DNA from: Pseudomonadota bacterium
GTDB lineage: Bacteria > Pseudomonadota > Alphaproteobacteria > Sphingomonadales > Sphingomonadaceae
Length of the DNA stretch: 45,166 bases
NCBI GenBank assembly: GCA_016781555.1
Contig: JADDQD010000108.1
Coordinates: 833 to 45,998, forward strand
Direction: 5' to 3'
Positions 1 through 7,592 of this stretch are shown in pieces (position 1 is the first letter of the stretch; each line of letters opens with the position of its first letter). Below the pieces are notes generated by a model. That model was not told the origin of the DNA. It did no database searches and saw only the letters and a program-made list of their open reading frames with translations. The position numbers were made by a program, and so were the translations under genes.

Positions 1-301
1 CGCCGCCCGGCTTGTCGTGCCCCGACGCGATGGCGGATGTGAGAATGCTCGCGTGCCGGTCCTCGCCCACCAGCTCGACGTTTGGCCGGGTGATGGTGAG
101 TTTCTCAGACCAGCGGCCGCGGCCGAGAAGCACGCGGTAGGGCCGTTCGCCGGGAGGCGCCTCGGCGAGCGCCTCGGCGAGGCTCCGATGCGTGCCACCG
201 TGCCTCATCACGCGCGCGTCGTACGCCGGCGCAGCGGCTCTTGCCGGCACCGCAACGGAGGCGGCCAAGGCAGCGCAGAACGTGCGCCGATTGAGGCGCA
301 C
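1..301 (-). CDS. Pectinesterase (CE8 family), N-terminal part, cut by window edge
   Basis: Only the first 100 residues are present; the gene runs off the left edge. The protein starts with a Tat-like signal (RRTFCAALAAS, then an Ala-rich stretch to about residue 25). The mature part has the opening of the pectin methylesterase beta-helix: a segment resembling 'the-region-repeats-in-Ala-pairs' of that family (SLAEALAEAPPGERPYRVLL), then a strand of the type GRWSEKLTITRPNVELVGED. Enzymes of this family remove methyl esters from homogalacturonan so that lyases can act. The GTG start at 301 shares its G with the TAG stop of the pectate lyase upstream (TAGTG), which implies translational coupling. 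It is the last visible gene of a five-gene leftward operon starting at exuT. The catalytic Asp residues lie outside the window, so activity cannot be judged. Confidence 0.8.
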   Translation of the reverse strand, partial: MRLNRRTFCAALAASVAVPARAAAPAYDARVMRHGGTHRSLAEALAEAPPGERPYRVLLGRGRWSEKLTITRPNVELVGEDRHASILTSAIASGHDKPGG

Positions 302-1665
302 TACCGCCGGCGCTTCCGTGGAGCCGCCGCCGAGCTTGGCCGAACCAAGGCATCGAGCCAGTTCTCCAGCTGCGTATAACCGTCGCCGTCCGTGTCTCGC
401 GCGCCGTCGGCGGAATTGTTCGGGTCGAGCCGCTGGCGTCGCTCCCAATCGTCCGGTATTCCATCGCCGTCGCTGTCTCTCCACTGCGTGCCGGCGGCAA
501 GCTCGGGCCACCCGCCGACCTCCTTCTGGCTGTCGATCAGCCGGCCCGTGCCGGCGCGGACGGTTTCCACCACGCGCCGGTCGACGCTGTCGCGGGCCAG
601 CGAAGCTCCGGCGTCAGCCAGCACCCGCTCGAAGGCGCGTGGTGCCGGATCCTGGGTAACCGGCGGCATCGCCGCGGGTCCGGCGAGACGATAGTCGGCG
701 CTCGTGCGCCCGCTCACCAGGCTCCATGGATCTGCGGGGACCACGCCGTTCATACTGTTCCCGGCAAACCACGCCTTAGCCAGCGGATTGCGTTCGTCAT
801 AGGCGATCGATTTTTTCGACTCCGGCCCCGCCTTATAGGCGTTGTCGACGAAGTTGTAGGAAGCGAGGGAGGCCTTGTCGCCGCTGTCGGCGTTGTAGCC
901 GGAATAACCGCCGCCCCAGTTGTAGAAGACGTTCGACCTGAATTCGTAGGAGGGGCCGACCGGGTCCAATTGGGGGGGCAGGTAATTGCCTGGACGCGGC
1001 ATCCGCGCCACGTGATGCGCCCACAGATTGTGGTGGAAGCTCATCCGGGCGCCGCGCGCACCGCGCAGCAGCGAGCCGTAGCCATGATCGCCTTTGGCGT
1101 GAAGCGAGCGCCGAAGCGATTCTGAGATGATCGACCACTGGACGGTGACGTCCCGCAGGTCGTCCGCCGCCGTTTTGTACGAGGAACCGGATGAAAGGGT
1201 CTCGTCGACCGACCAGCTGGCCGACACGTGATCGACAATGATGCGCTTGCCGCGAGTGATATTGAACGCGTCGCTTTCGATGCCTCCTTCGTCACCAAGG
1301 CGGGAGCGGATATAGCGCACGATCACGTCATCGGCAGCGATCTCGAAGACTCGGTCGCGCAGCGTGATGCCGCCGCCGGGGGCGGTCTGGCCCGCGACGG
1401 TGATCTGCCCATTCTTGATCACGAGCGGCTTTGCGAGCCGGATCGTGCCGCCGATATCGAACACGACCGTGCGCGGGCCCTTTTCCTCGATGGCGGCACG
1501 CAAGGAGCCGGGGCCGCTGTCGTTGAGATTGGTGACGCGAAGCACACGGCCGCCGCGACCGCCTGTGGCGAGCCGGCCTGCCCCCTCGGCCCCGGGAAAT
1601 GCGAGCACTTCGCGTGGAGGCTGGTGAGCGGCCGCAGCGGCGCCGATGAGAAGGCTAAGCATCAT
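301..1665 (-). CDS. Pectate lyase, PL1-like, with C-terminal Ca-binding repeats
   Basis: A 454-residue secreted lyase that should cleave de-esterified homogalacturonan by beta-elimination. A short hydrophobic signal (MMLSLLIGAAAAAH) is followed by FPGAEGAGRLATGGRGG and then LNDSGPGSLRAAI, the usual opening of PL1 pectate lyases. The helix core includes VDHVSASWSVDE and FHHNLWAHH, which carry the family's Asp and His-rich strands. The last 90 residues hold two acidic calcium-loop repeats (DSDGDGIPDDWE and DTDGDGYTQLE), like thrombospondin type 3 or dockerin-like loops, perhaps for stability or attachment. The ATG is one base after the TAA of the GH43 gene, and ATGATG gives two possible starts. 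It is co-transcribed with exuT, the TauE-like permease, GH43 and CE8. Confidence 0.88.
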   Translation of the reverse strand: MMLSLLIGAAAAAHQPPREVLAFPGAEGAGRLATGGRGGRVLRVTNLNDSGPGSLRAAIEEKGPRTVVFDIGGTIRLAKPLVIKNGQITVAGQTAPGGGITLRDRVFEIAADDVIVRYIRSRLGDEGGIESDAFNITRGKRIIVDHVSASWSVDETLSSGSSYKTAADDLRDVTVQWSIISESLRRSLHAKGDHGYGSLLRGARGARMSFHHNLWAHHVARMPRPGNYLPPQLDPVGPSYEFRSNVFYNWGGGYSGYNADSGDKASLASYNFVDNAYKAGPESKKSIAYDERNPLAKAWFAGNSMNGVVPADPWSLVSGRTSADYRLAGPAAMPPVTQDPAPRAFERVLADAGASLARDSVDRRVVETVRAGTGRLIDSQKEVGGWPELAAGTQWRDSDGDGIPDDWERRQRLDPNNSADGARDTDGDGYTQLENWLDALVRPSSAAAPRKRRR

Positions 1666-1666
1666 T

Positions 1667-3274
1667 TTACAGGCCTTTGTAGGTGAAGTTCCGGAAGCGG
1701 GTTTCGCCCTGGCCGGCCGAGTAGAGGCCGGGCCGGAGCATCAGGAACCCGCCGCGAACGTTGTGGTGATAGCCCGAAACCTCCATGCCGCGATCAAACC
1801 GCTTCCAGCTGCGGCCGCCGTCGCCGCTCGTGTGGTAGCTGACGATGTGGCGGTCATTGGTGACCCGCATGCGCATTCTGCGCCCATGTGGGTTTGCGGG
1901 CCGGCCGCGCTCAATGCCGTATTGGTGGGTGACGAAGCGCTGCTCGTCGAAGCCCAGTCCAGCATAGAGCTTGTCGTCGTAGAAAAGAATGAGACCGGCC
2001 ACCCCACCGACTGCGATCTCGACGTCGCATTCGAACTGATAGGCGGGATCGCCGGCGGTCAGCAGGAGGGGAGAGGAATCGCTCGGTGCATTGCCGCTGC
2101 CTTGCAAGATCAGTGTGTTGTTTTCGACCCGTGCGCGGTTTGCCTCGCCCGGCGCCGGCTTGAAGAAGTTCCACTTGCTGCCGAGCCGAAGCGTTGAAAA
2201 AACGTCCGACAGCGGCTGCCCGTGCAGTACGGCCTGTCCGCCGCGCGGTTTTCTGATCGGCCTCGACAGATCCCCACCTGTCATCCGGAACCAGCCGTCC
2301 CGGGTCCATTCGACCCGATCGAGCAGCGTCTGGCGTCCCAGCGTCCAATAGCCGTTTTCGTAGCCGTGGTAGACGCTCCACCAGTTTCCGTCCGGGCCTT
2401 CGACGAGGCTCGCGTGGCCGCATGACCACCATTTCTCGTCGTTGTTGGCCGTGCGGACCAAAGGATTGCCGGGATGGTTCTCCCACGGGCCGTGGATGGA
2501 GCGCGAGCGGGCTGCGATCACCATATGTCCGGTAGGCGGACCGGCCGTGCCCCCGACCGCAGTGATCAGGTAGAAGTAGTCGCCGCGGCGCGTAATTTTC
2601 GGTCCCTCGGGCGAAAAGCTTTCGACGACCCAATCGTCCGGATAGCGCCACGGATCGTAGACGTGCTCGATCTCGCCGGCTGTTGCGAGACCATCGGCGG
2701 TCAGCCGTACGCGGTCGCCACCGGACAGGAACAGCCAGCGCGAGCCGTCCTCGCCGACGGCATGGCCGGGATCGATGTGCTTGGGGAGCTTGAGGTCAAT
2801 AGGCTCGCTCCAGGGGCCCGCGATGCGATCCGCCCAAATGACGTAGCTCGTGTTCGGCGACGCTTTCACGGGCACATAAAGAAAGTAACGCCCATCGTGC
2901 TTGGTGAGCTCGGGCGCCCAGACGGAGCCGACATTGTTGGTGAGTGCGGCCGTCACGGGACGCCAGTTCACGAGGTCGCGCGAATGCCAGATGACCAGCC
3001 CCGGATAGGAATCGAAGGTCGAGAAGGTCATGTAATAATCGGCGCCGTCCTTGAGGATCGTCGGATCCGGATGGTCGCCCGAGATGAGCGGGTTGAGGAA
3101 GGTGCCGTTGCCGAGATCGGGGACGCGCTGATTGTCCAAGCCGCGGCGCCACTCGAGCGGCTTTGCCGGCGCGCAGCCACTCAGCTGGGGCGCTGCGGAG
3201 GCGGGAGCACTCAATGCTGCTGCGGCGGTGCCGGCTAGCGCGGCTCCGAAGGCATCGCGCCTGGTGATGTCGAT
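1667..3274 (-). CDS. GH43 family glycoside hydrolase with C-terminal beta-sandwich, non-ATG start
   Basis: Predicted exported arabinofuranosidase or xylosidase-type enzyme that would trim pectin side chains. GH43 markers are visible: GDHPDPTIL (catalytic base Asp), WAPELTKHDGRYFLYV, HIDPGHAV (pKa modulator Asp) and ESFSPEGPKI (proton donor Glu). The last 180 residues look like the concanavalin-like domain often attached to GH43. The first accepted start codon, TTG at 3214, lies inside a Tat signal. The frame stays open upstream and reads TIDITRRDAFGAALAGTAAA, so the real start must be upstream. No ATG, GTG or TTG fits there; a GGAGG sits 8 bases before an in-frame ATC at 3274, which I used. 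CTG at 3280 is the alternative. Substrate specificity cannot be read from the sequence. Confidence 0.82.
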   Translation of the reverse strand: MDITRRDAFGAALAGTAAAALSAPASAAPQLSGCAPAKPLEWRRGLDNQRVPDLGNGTFLNPLISGDHPDPTILKDGADYYMTFSTFDSYPGLVIWHSRDLVNWRPVTAALTNNVGSVWAPELTKHDGRYFLYVPVKASPNTSYVIWADRIAGPWSEPIDLKLPKHIDPGHAVGEDGSRWLFLSGGDRVRLTADGLATAGEIEHVYDPWRYPDDWVVESFSPEGPKITRRGDYFYLITAVGGTAGPPTGHMVIAARSRSIHGPWENHPGNPLVRTANNDEKWWSCGHASLVEGPDGNWWSVYHGYENGYWTLGRQTLLDRVEWTRDGWFRMTGGDLSRPIRKPRGGQAVLHGQPLSDVFSTLRLGSKWNFFKPAPGEANRARVENNTLILQGSGNAPSDSSPLLLTAGDPAYQFECDVEIAVGGVAGLILFYDDKLYAGLGFDEQRFVTHQYGIERGRPANPHGRRMRMRVTNDRHIVSYHTSGDGGRSWKRFDRGMEVSGYHHNVRGGFLMLRPGLYSAGQGETRFRNFTYKGL

Positions 3275-3290
3275 GGTCAGGCCCTCCCGC

Positions 3291-4040
3291 TCAGCCGATA
3301 CCGTCGAGAAGCAGCTTGCCGCCGGCGAGGATCATCAGGCTGTAGATGATCGTGTAGAACCGCTCCATCGGTACCTTGCGCACCAGCTTCACGCCCGCGA
3401 AGCTGGCGAGGACGGCGACCGGCAGAAGGAGCGCCGTCGTCAGCGCGTTGGCGGTCGTAAACTGTCCGAGCGCCACGTAGGCCGGGACCTTGACCCAGTT
3501 CAGCACTGCAAAGAAAATGGCGCCGGTCCCGACGAAGACGTCGCGCGGCAGGCGGCGCGGCATCACCCACATCTGAAAGGGAGGCCCGCCCGCATGCGCG
3601 ATCTGGCTGGTAAAGCCCGTCGCAACTCCGAACAGGCTCCCCACCCAGGCAGGCGAGCTGGACGATGCGACGATGCGGCCGCCGCGCTCCAACCACAGGC
3701 GGTGGATGCCGAACAGGATCGAGACTGCGCCCAATACCGCCAGGATCCCGTCCGAGGAGACTTCCGACGCTAAGATGTAGCCGAGCGCCACGCCGACGAT
3801 CGACCCCGGCAGCATGATCGCCAGCACGCGCACGTCCCAGCTCTTCCGGAAGGCGCCGACGGCGACGATATCCTGTGCGATCAGGATCGGAAGCAGGATC
3901 GCCGCCCCGGCCACTGGATCGATCCCCAGCGCCATGATCGGCATTCCGAGCGCCCCAAGGCCTGAAAAGCCCCCCTTGGCTAACCCGATCAGGATCACCG
4001 CCGGGATGGCAAATAGGAAGAAGTCCAGGCCTTGAGGCAT
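3291..4040 (-). CDS. TauE/SafE-type membrane permease
   Basis: A 249-residue inner membrane protein with about eight hydrophobic segments. Its start is typical of TauE/SafE anion exporters (FFLFAIPAVILIGLAKGGFSG), and the two-repeat arrangement is visible, with a second repeat around AHAGGPPFQMWVMPRR. Known members move sulfite, sulfoacetate or other small organic anions; here the substrate is unknown. It lies 9 bases downstream of exuT and just upstream of the GH43 gene, inside the operator-controlled pectin operon. An organic acid or anion made during uronate catabolism is a reasonable guess, but it is only inference. Confidence 0.85.
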   Translation of the reverse strand: MPQGLDFFLFAIPAVILIGLAKGGFSGLGALGMPIMALGIDPVAGAAILLPILIAQDIVAVGAFRKSWDVRVLAIMLPGSIVGVALGYILASEVSSDGILAVLGAVSILFGIHRLWLERGGRIVASSSSPAWVGSLFGVATGFTSQIAHAGGPPFQMWVMPRRLPRDVFVGTGAIFFAVLNWVKVPAYVALGQFTTANALTTALLLPVAVLASFAGVKLVRKVPMERFYTIIYSLMILAGGKLLLDGIG

Positions 4041-4049
4041 AGCTCAGCG

Positions 4050-5360
4050 TCAAGTCGTCGCGTCCGCTCCGGCGAGCCGCGCCTCCTCGAAGCGCGGCAC
4101 CAGCAGGTGGATGACGACAAGCGCGATGAGGTACATCGAGCCGGCAATCACGAACATGGGCATGTAGCTTCCGGTCGCGTCTAGGACCCAGCCGGTGAAC
4201 TTCGCCATGAACATGCCGCCAACCGCGCCCAGCGTGCCGCCGATGCCGATGATCGCACCCACAGCCTTTCTTGGGAATAGATCGGAGGGGAGCGTGTAAA
4301 GGTTCGCCGAGAACCCCTGGTGCGCCGCCGTGGCGAGGCCGATCAGGAGAACGGCCGCCCAGACGTTGTCCACGCCGGGCGCGAGCATTACCGGCGGCAC
4401 GCAGAGGGCGCAGACCAACATCGCAGTTTTGCGGCCTGCATTGACGCTCCAGCCCCGCTTGATGAGGGCCGAGGACAGCCAGCCGCCGCCGACGCTGCCG
4501 ATGTCGGAAATGATGTAGATGGCCGCGAGCGGAGGGCCGAAGGTCTTGAGGTCGAGCCCGTGCTGCTTTGAAAAGAAGTCGGGCAGCCAGAAGAGGAAGA
4601 ACCACCAGACGGGATCGATCAGGAACTTGCCGAGCGCATAGGCCCAGGTCTGGCGATGCCGGAGGAGGGGCAGCCACTTGACCTCCCCGGGAGCGTCCGC
4701 GGGATCCGCCTCGATGTAGGCAAGTTCCGTCTCGGAAAGGTTCTTCTTCTCACGCGGCCGCCGGTAGATGGTCCACCAGAAAGCGAGCCAGACGAAGACG
4801 ATCGCGCCGGTGAAGAGGAAGGCGGCGCGCCATCCGAACCAGATAACAAGGAACGGCGCGATGAGCGGCGTCAGGATGGCGCCAATGTTGGCGCCAGCGT
4901 TGAAGATGCCGACCGCGAAGGCGCGCTCCTTTTTCGGGAACCACTCGGCGACCGCTTTGACCCCGGCGGGAAAGTTGCCGGATTCGCCGATCCCCAGGGC
5001 GAAGCGCGCGATCATGAAGTGCCAGGCACTGTTGGCGCCGGCATGGGCCATGGCGGCGACGCCCCAGATGAACGCGGCAAGCGAATAACCGAACCGGGCG
5101 CCGAGCTTGTCGACCAGCCGTCCAAAAACGACGTAGCCGATCGCGTAAGCGAGCTGGAAGGAGAAAACGATGTTGGCGTAGGTCGTTTCGTCCCAGCCAT
5201 ATTGGGCTTGCAGCGTCGGCTTCAGGACGCTGATCATCTGCCGGTCGATGTAGTTGATCGTCGTTGCGAAGAAGAGGAGGGCGCAAATGCCCCAGCGTAC
5301 GCGCCCGACGCTGAGCTTGGGCGCGCGCGAGTCTGCTCCCTCCACGAAAGTCTTGGCCAT
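4050..5360 (-). CDS. exuT: MFS hexuronate transporter, ExuT-like
   Basis: A 436-residue member of the anion:cation symporter branch of the major facilitator superfamily, likely importing galacturonate or glucuronate across the inner membrane by proton symport. Family features are the first helix with ATTINYIDRQMISVL, the loop GRLVDKLGARFG, and GIGESGNFPAGVKAVAEWFPKKERA, a stretch very typical of ExuT/GudP transporters; about 12 membrane helices can be counted. An in-frame ATG exists at 5375, but a GGAGGAAG element lies between it and the ATG at 5360 with ideal spacing, so I start at 5360 (MAKTFVEG). It is the first gene of the leftward operon exuT-tauE-GH43-PL1-CE8, with an ACCGGT operator 50 bases upstream. 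Confidence 0.87.
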   Translation of the reverse strand: MAKTFVEGADSRAPKLSVGRVRWGICALLFFATTINYIDRQMISVLKPTLQAQYGWDETTYANIVFSFQLAYAIGYVVFGRLVDKLGARFGYSLAAFIWGVAAMAHAGANSAWHFMIARFALGIGESGNFPAGVKAVAEWFPKKERAFAVGIFNAGANIGAILTPLIAPFLVIWFGWRAAFLFTGAIVFVWLAFWWTIYRRPREKKNLSETELAYIEADPADAPGEVKWLPLLRHRQTWAYALGKFLIDPVWWFFLFWLPDFFSKQHGLDLKTFGPPLAAIYIISDIGSVGGGWLSSALIKRGWSVNAGRKTAMLVCALCVPPVMLAPGVDNVWAAVLLIGLATAAHQGFSANLYTLPSDLFPRKAVGAIIGIGGTLGAVGGMFMAKFTGWVLDATGSYMPMFVIAGSMYLIALVVIHLLVPRFEEARLAGADATT

Positions 5361-5410
5361 TCCAACTTCCTCCATGACTCGTTCAGCAGAGTCTTGGGTC
5401 AGCTTGTATG

Positions 5411-5424
5411 GGAAACCGGTGTCA
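5411..5424. promoter_or_regulatory. Predicted uronate regulon operator (exuT operon)
   Basis: GGAAACCGGTGTCA, centred on ACCGGT, lies in the gap between exuT (leftward) and a small lipoprotein gene (rightward). The identical 14-mer recurs at 6914 and 10530, each time before a leftward uronate gene. It is a probable binding site of the local LacI-family regulator. Confidence 0.75.
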
Positions 5425-5484
5425 TATACAATCCATCACGCGACGCCGGTCGAGTGCCGGCCCGCCGTCTGGAGGGACGAAACG

Positions 5485-6018
5485 ATGCTCAATCAGAAGA
5501 TCGGACTTGCGCTTATGGTGGCGCTTGCGGCGTGCGGGCAGGCTCCCGAACCGGCGCCTCAAAACGCAAAGGTGAAGACCAGTGGCAAGGAGCAAACGGC
5601 GCTCGCGGCAGTGCCGAGCGAGGTGCTCCAAGCGGCGCGGGCGGCGCAGCCGACCATGACCTTCTCGGAGGCTGAAGCGGAAGTCCGCGATGGCCGCAAT
5701 TACTATGACGTAGGGGGTCGCCTTCCGGACGGATCAGAAATCGAACTCGACCTCATGCAAGGACCCGAAGGTTGGGCCGTGGTCGAGACCCAGCGTGATA
5801 TCGTCTTCGGATCCGCTCCCGAACCGGTGCGTGCGGCCAGCGCCAATGCAGATCCCAAGTTCACGCCCGCGCGGGTTATCGAAAGTCGGCAGTCCGATGG
5901 CCTGATTATATACGAGCTATTCGGCGCGACCCCGAAAGAGGGCGGACAGCCGCGCAACGTCGAAATCAAGTTCGACGGAACCAAGGCCGAGCTGCTGACA
6001 AAGGAGTGGGCGCACTGA
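5485..6018 (+). CDS. Small lipoprotein with PepSY-like domain
   Basis: A 177-residue protein of unknown function. The start ATG at 5485 follows GGAGGGACGA; the open frame further upstream runs through the promoter region and is not coding. The N-terminus is a lipoprotein signal ending at LAAC (MLNQKIGLALMVALAACGQ), so it is probably anchored in the periplasm. After a Pro/Ala/Lys linker, the domain (SEVLQAARAAQPTMTFSEAE and the later NVEIKFDGTKAELLTKE) resembles the PepSY-like or BLIP-like fold of exported proteins. It is transcribed divergently from exuT and shares its intergenic operator, but no sequence evidence links it to pectin use. Confidence 0.7.
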   Translation: MLNQKIGLALMVALAACGQAPEPAPQNAKVKTSGKEQTALAAVPSEVLQAARAAQPTMTFSEAEAEVRDGRNYYDVGGRLPDGSEIELDLMQGPEGWAVVETQRDIVFGSAPEPVRAASANADPKFTPARVIESRQSDGLIIYELFGATPKEGGQPRNVEIKFDGTKAELLTKEWAH

Positions 6019-6067
6019 CTTTCAGTCGTTGAATCGCCTCTCGAGAAAGTTCCGACGGCCTAACTGC

Positions 6068-6874
6068 TTACTCCGGTGACGCGGCTGTGAGCGTGCAGCT
6101 TACCTTGTAATCTTCGCCAAAGATCGCTTCCACTCTTTGCCCGGGCTTTGCATCGTGCACGCCCGTGACTGCACCCGAGGAGATCCATTGCCCCGGTTGG
6201 AGCGTGATGCCACGCTTGGCCATCAGCTCGAACAGGAAACGAGCGGAGCCGATCGCCCCACCCGGGAAGGAAGAAGCGCGGCCCGTGCCGATCTCGACGC
6301 CATCGATCCGCGTTGAAACCAGGCAGTCCTCAAACCCGCTGAGGCGCCAGTCAGTGATTTCGCGGCCGATTACGAGGCCGTTGTTGTTGCCGAAGTCCGA
6401 GACAACTGCGATTGGGCCGAGAGCGTTGATCGCCCCGAGCGGGGAGCTTGCGATTTCAATCCCGACATGCACCGCGTCGATAAGCTCGGCGGCCTCCTCC
6501 AACGTGAAGCTGGTCTGCCCCTTCGGCGGCGTTGTTCCGATGCGGAGCAGGAATTCGGATTCTCCAGCGGCAAAGCCTAGGGCAAAGACCGGCATTTCCG
6601 GCTCCATGTCGGCTGACGAGGCCTCAGCGCTCATGAAAATCGGGCCTGCAAGCCGATCCACCCCGAAACGGTCGAGAAGCGGCGGCGGCACCCGGCCCAC
6701 CTTCCAGCCGATCACTGGCTTCCCCCAAGCGGCGATCGCTACGTCTTGGATCGCATAAGCATCTTCCAGCGACTCCGGGAAGTGGCCCGGATAGTCCGGA
6801 AGCCCAATGGCGGCGCGGCGCGCGGAAAGGAAGCGGTCGGCGATCACCGCCGCATCGTGCTTGTGCAGGTTCAA
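6068..6874 (-). CDS. 2-keto-4-pentenoate hydratase family enzyme (FAH superfamily)
   Basis: A 268-residue protein of the fumarylacetoacetate hydrolase superfamily, hydratase branch (MhpD/HpcG type): KPVIGWKVG, the acidic EMPVFALGFAAGESEFLLRI segment, and WISSGAVTGVHDAKPGQRVEA near the end. Relatives add water to 2-oxo-pent-4-enoate-type acids. It has its own operator, so it probably handles a keto-deoxy acid from uronate breakdown; the reaction is not known. An ATG at 6934 is in frame, but that codon overlaps the operator. TTG at 6874 follows GAGGGGG by 5 bases and gives the usual family length, so I start there. It lies downstream of the eda-uxuB-uxaA operon, in the same direction. Confidence 0.75.
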   Translation of the reverse strand: MNLHKHDAAVIADRFLSARRAAIGLPDYPGHFPESLEDAYAIQDVAIAAWGKPVIGWKVGRVPPPLLDRFGVDRLAGPIFMSAEASSADMEPEMPVFALGFAAGESEFLLRIGTTPPKGQTSFTLEEAAELIDAVHVGIEIASSPLGAINALGPIAVVSDFGNNNGLVIGREITDWRLSGFEDCLVSTRIDGVEIGTGRASSFPGGAIGSARFLFELMAKRGITLQPGQWISSGAVTGVHDAKPGQRVEAIFGEDYKVSCTLTAASPE

Positions 6875-6913
6875 TTCGGCCCCCTCAGACTTATCTTTTG
6901 AAAGGTAGGTACC

Positions 6914-6927
6914 GGAAACCGGTGTCA
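6914..6927. promoter_or_regulatory. Predicted uronate regulon operator (FAH hydratase gene)
   Basis: Exact repeat of GGAAACCGGTGTCA, 40 bases upstream of the proposed TTG start of the hydratase gene. The site overlaps an in-frame ATG, which argues against that ATG as the start. It implies that this gene has its own regulated promoter. Confidence 0.72.
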
Positions 6928-6970
6928 TGGGCAATCGTCCTGAAGGTGAAAGGGGGCGCGCTCCATGTTT

Positions 6971-7591
6971 CTAGCGGCTTGGGCCAAGAGCGGCGGCCTG
7001 CCGCGCGCGATCCGTGATAGCCGCCGGGTCGGCGCCGCCGTTCGGCACCAGCCAGGTTCCGCCGACGCACGCAACGGCGGGCAATGCAAGCCAATCCGGC
7101 GCAGTTTCCAACGTGATGCCGCCGGTCGGGCAGAAACGGACCTGCCCAAACACGGAGCTGAAGGACTTCAGCGCCGCGATTCCGCCCGAAGTTACGGCCG
7201 GGAAAAATTTTAGGCGCGTGAAACCGAGGTCGAGGGCGCGCATGATGTCACCTGCCGAAGACACGCCCGGGAGGAGGGGAACGTTGGATCCGGCTGCCGT
7301 TTTTCCAAGCGCATCCGTAAGACCAGGGCTGACCACGAACTCCGATCCTGCTTCCACTGCCGCTTCGAACTGCGCGGGGTTGAGCGCGGTCCCGGCGCCG
7401 ACGATCGCACCGGCCACTGTTTTCATCGCTCGGATCACGTCAAGCGCAGCCGGAGTGCGGAGCGTGACCTCCAGCACCGGGAGGCCGCCTGCAACCAGTG
7501 CTTCGGCGATGGGCACAGCATCCTCAACACGCTCGATAACGAGCACGGGGATCACGGGCGCCGCCGTCATGATCGTGTCGAGGTCACGCAT
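6971..7591 (-). CDS. eda: KDPG aldolase (2-dehydro-3-deoxy-phosphogluconate aldolase)
   Basis: A 206-residue class I aldolase that splits 2-keto-3-deoxy-6-phosphogluconate into pyruvate and glyceraldehyde-3-phosphate, the last step of the pathway here. Visible hallmarks are VLEVTLRTP (catalytic Glu), GAGTALNPAQ, FVVSPGL and RLKFFPA with the Schiff-base lysine; GGI and the C-terminal CVGGTWLVP complete the phosphate site. I start at ATG 7591 (MRDLDTIMTAAPVIPVLV), one base after the TGA of uxuB; the longer open frame is upstream read-through. It is the last gene of the leftward operon uxaA-uxuB-eda. Confidence 0.93.
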   Translation of the reverse strand: MRDLDTIMTAAPVIPVLVIERVEDAVPIAEALVAGGLPVLEVTLRTPAALDVIRAMKTVAGAIVGAGTALNPAQFEAAVEAGSEFVVSPGLTDALGKTAAGSNVPLLPGVSSAGDIMRALDLGFTRLKFFPAVTSGGIAALKSFSSVFGQVRFCPTGGITLETAPDWLALPAVACVGGTWLVPNGGADPAAITDRARQAAALGPSR

Positions 7592-7592
7592 T

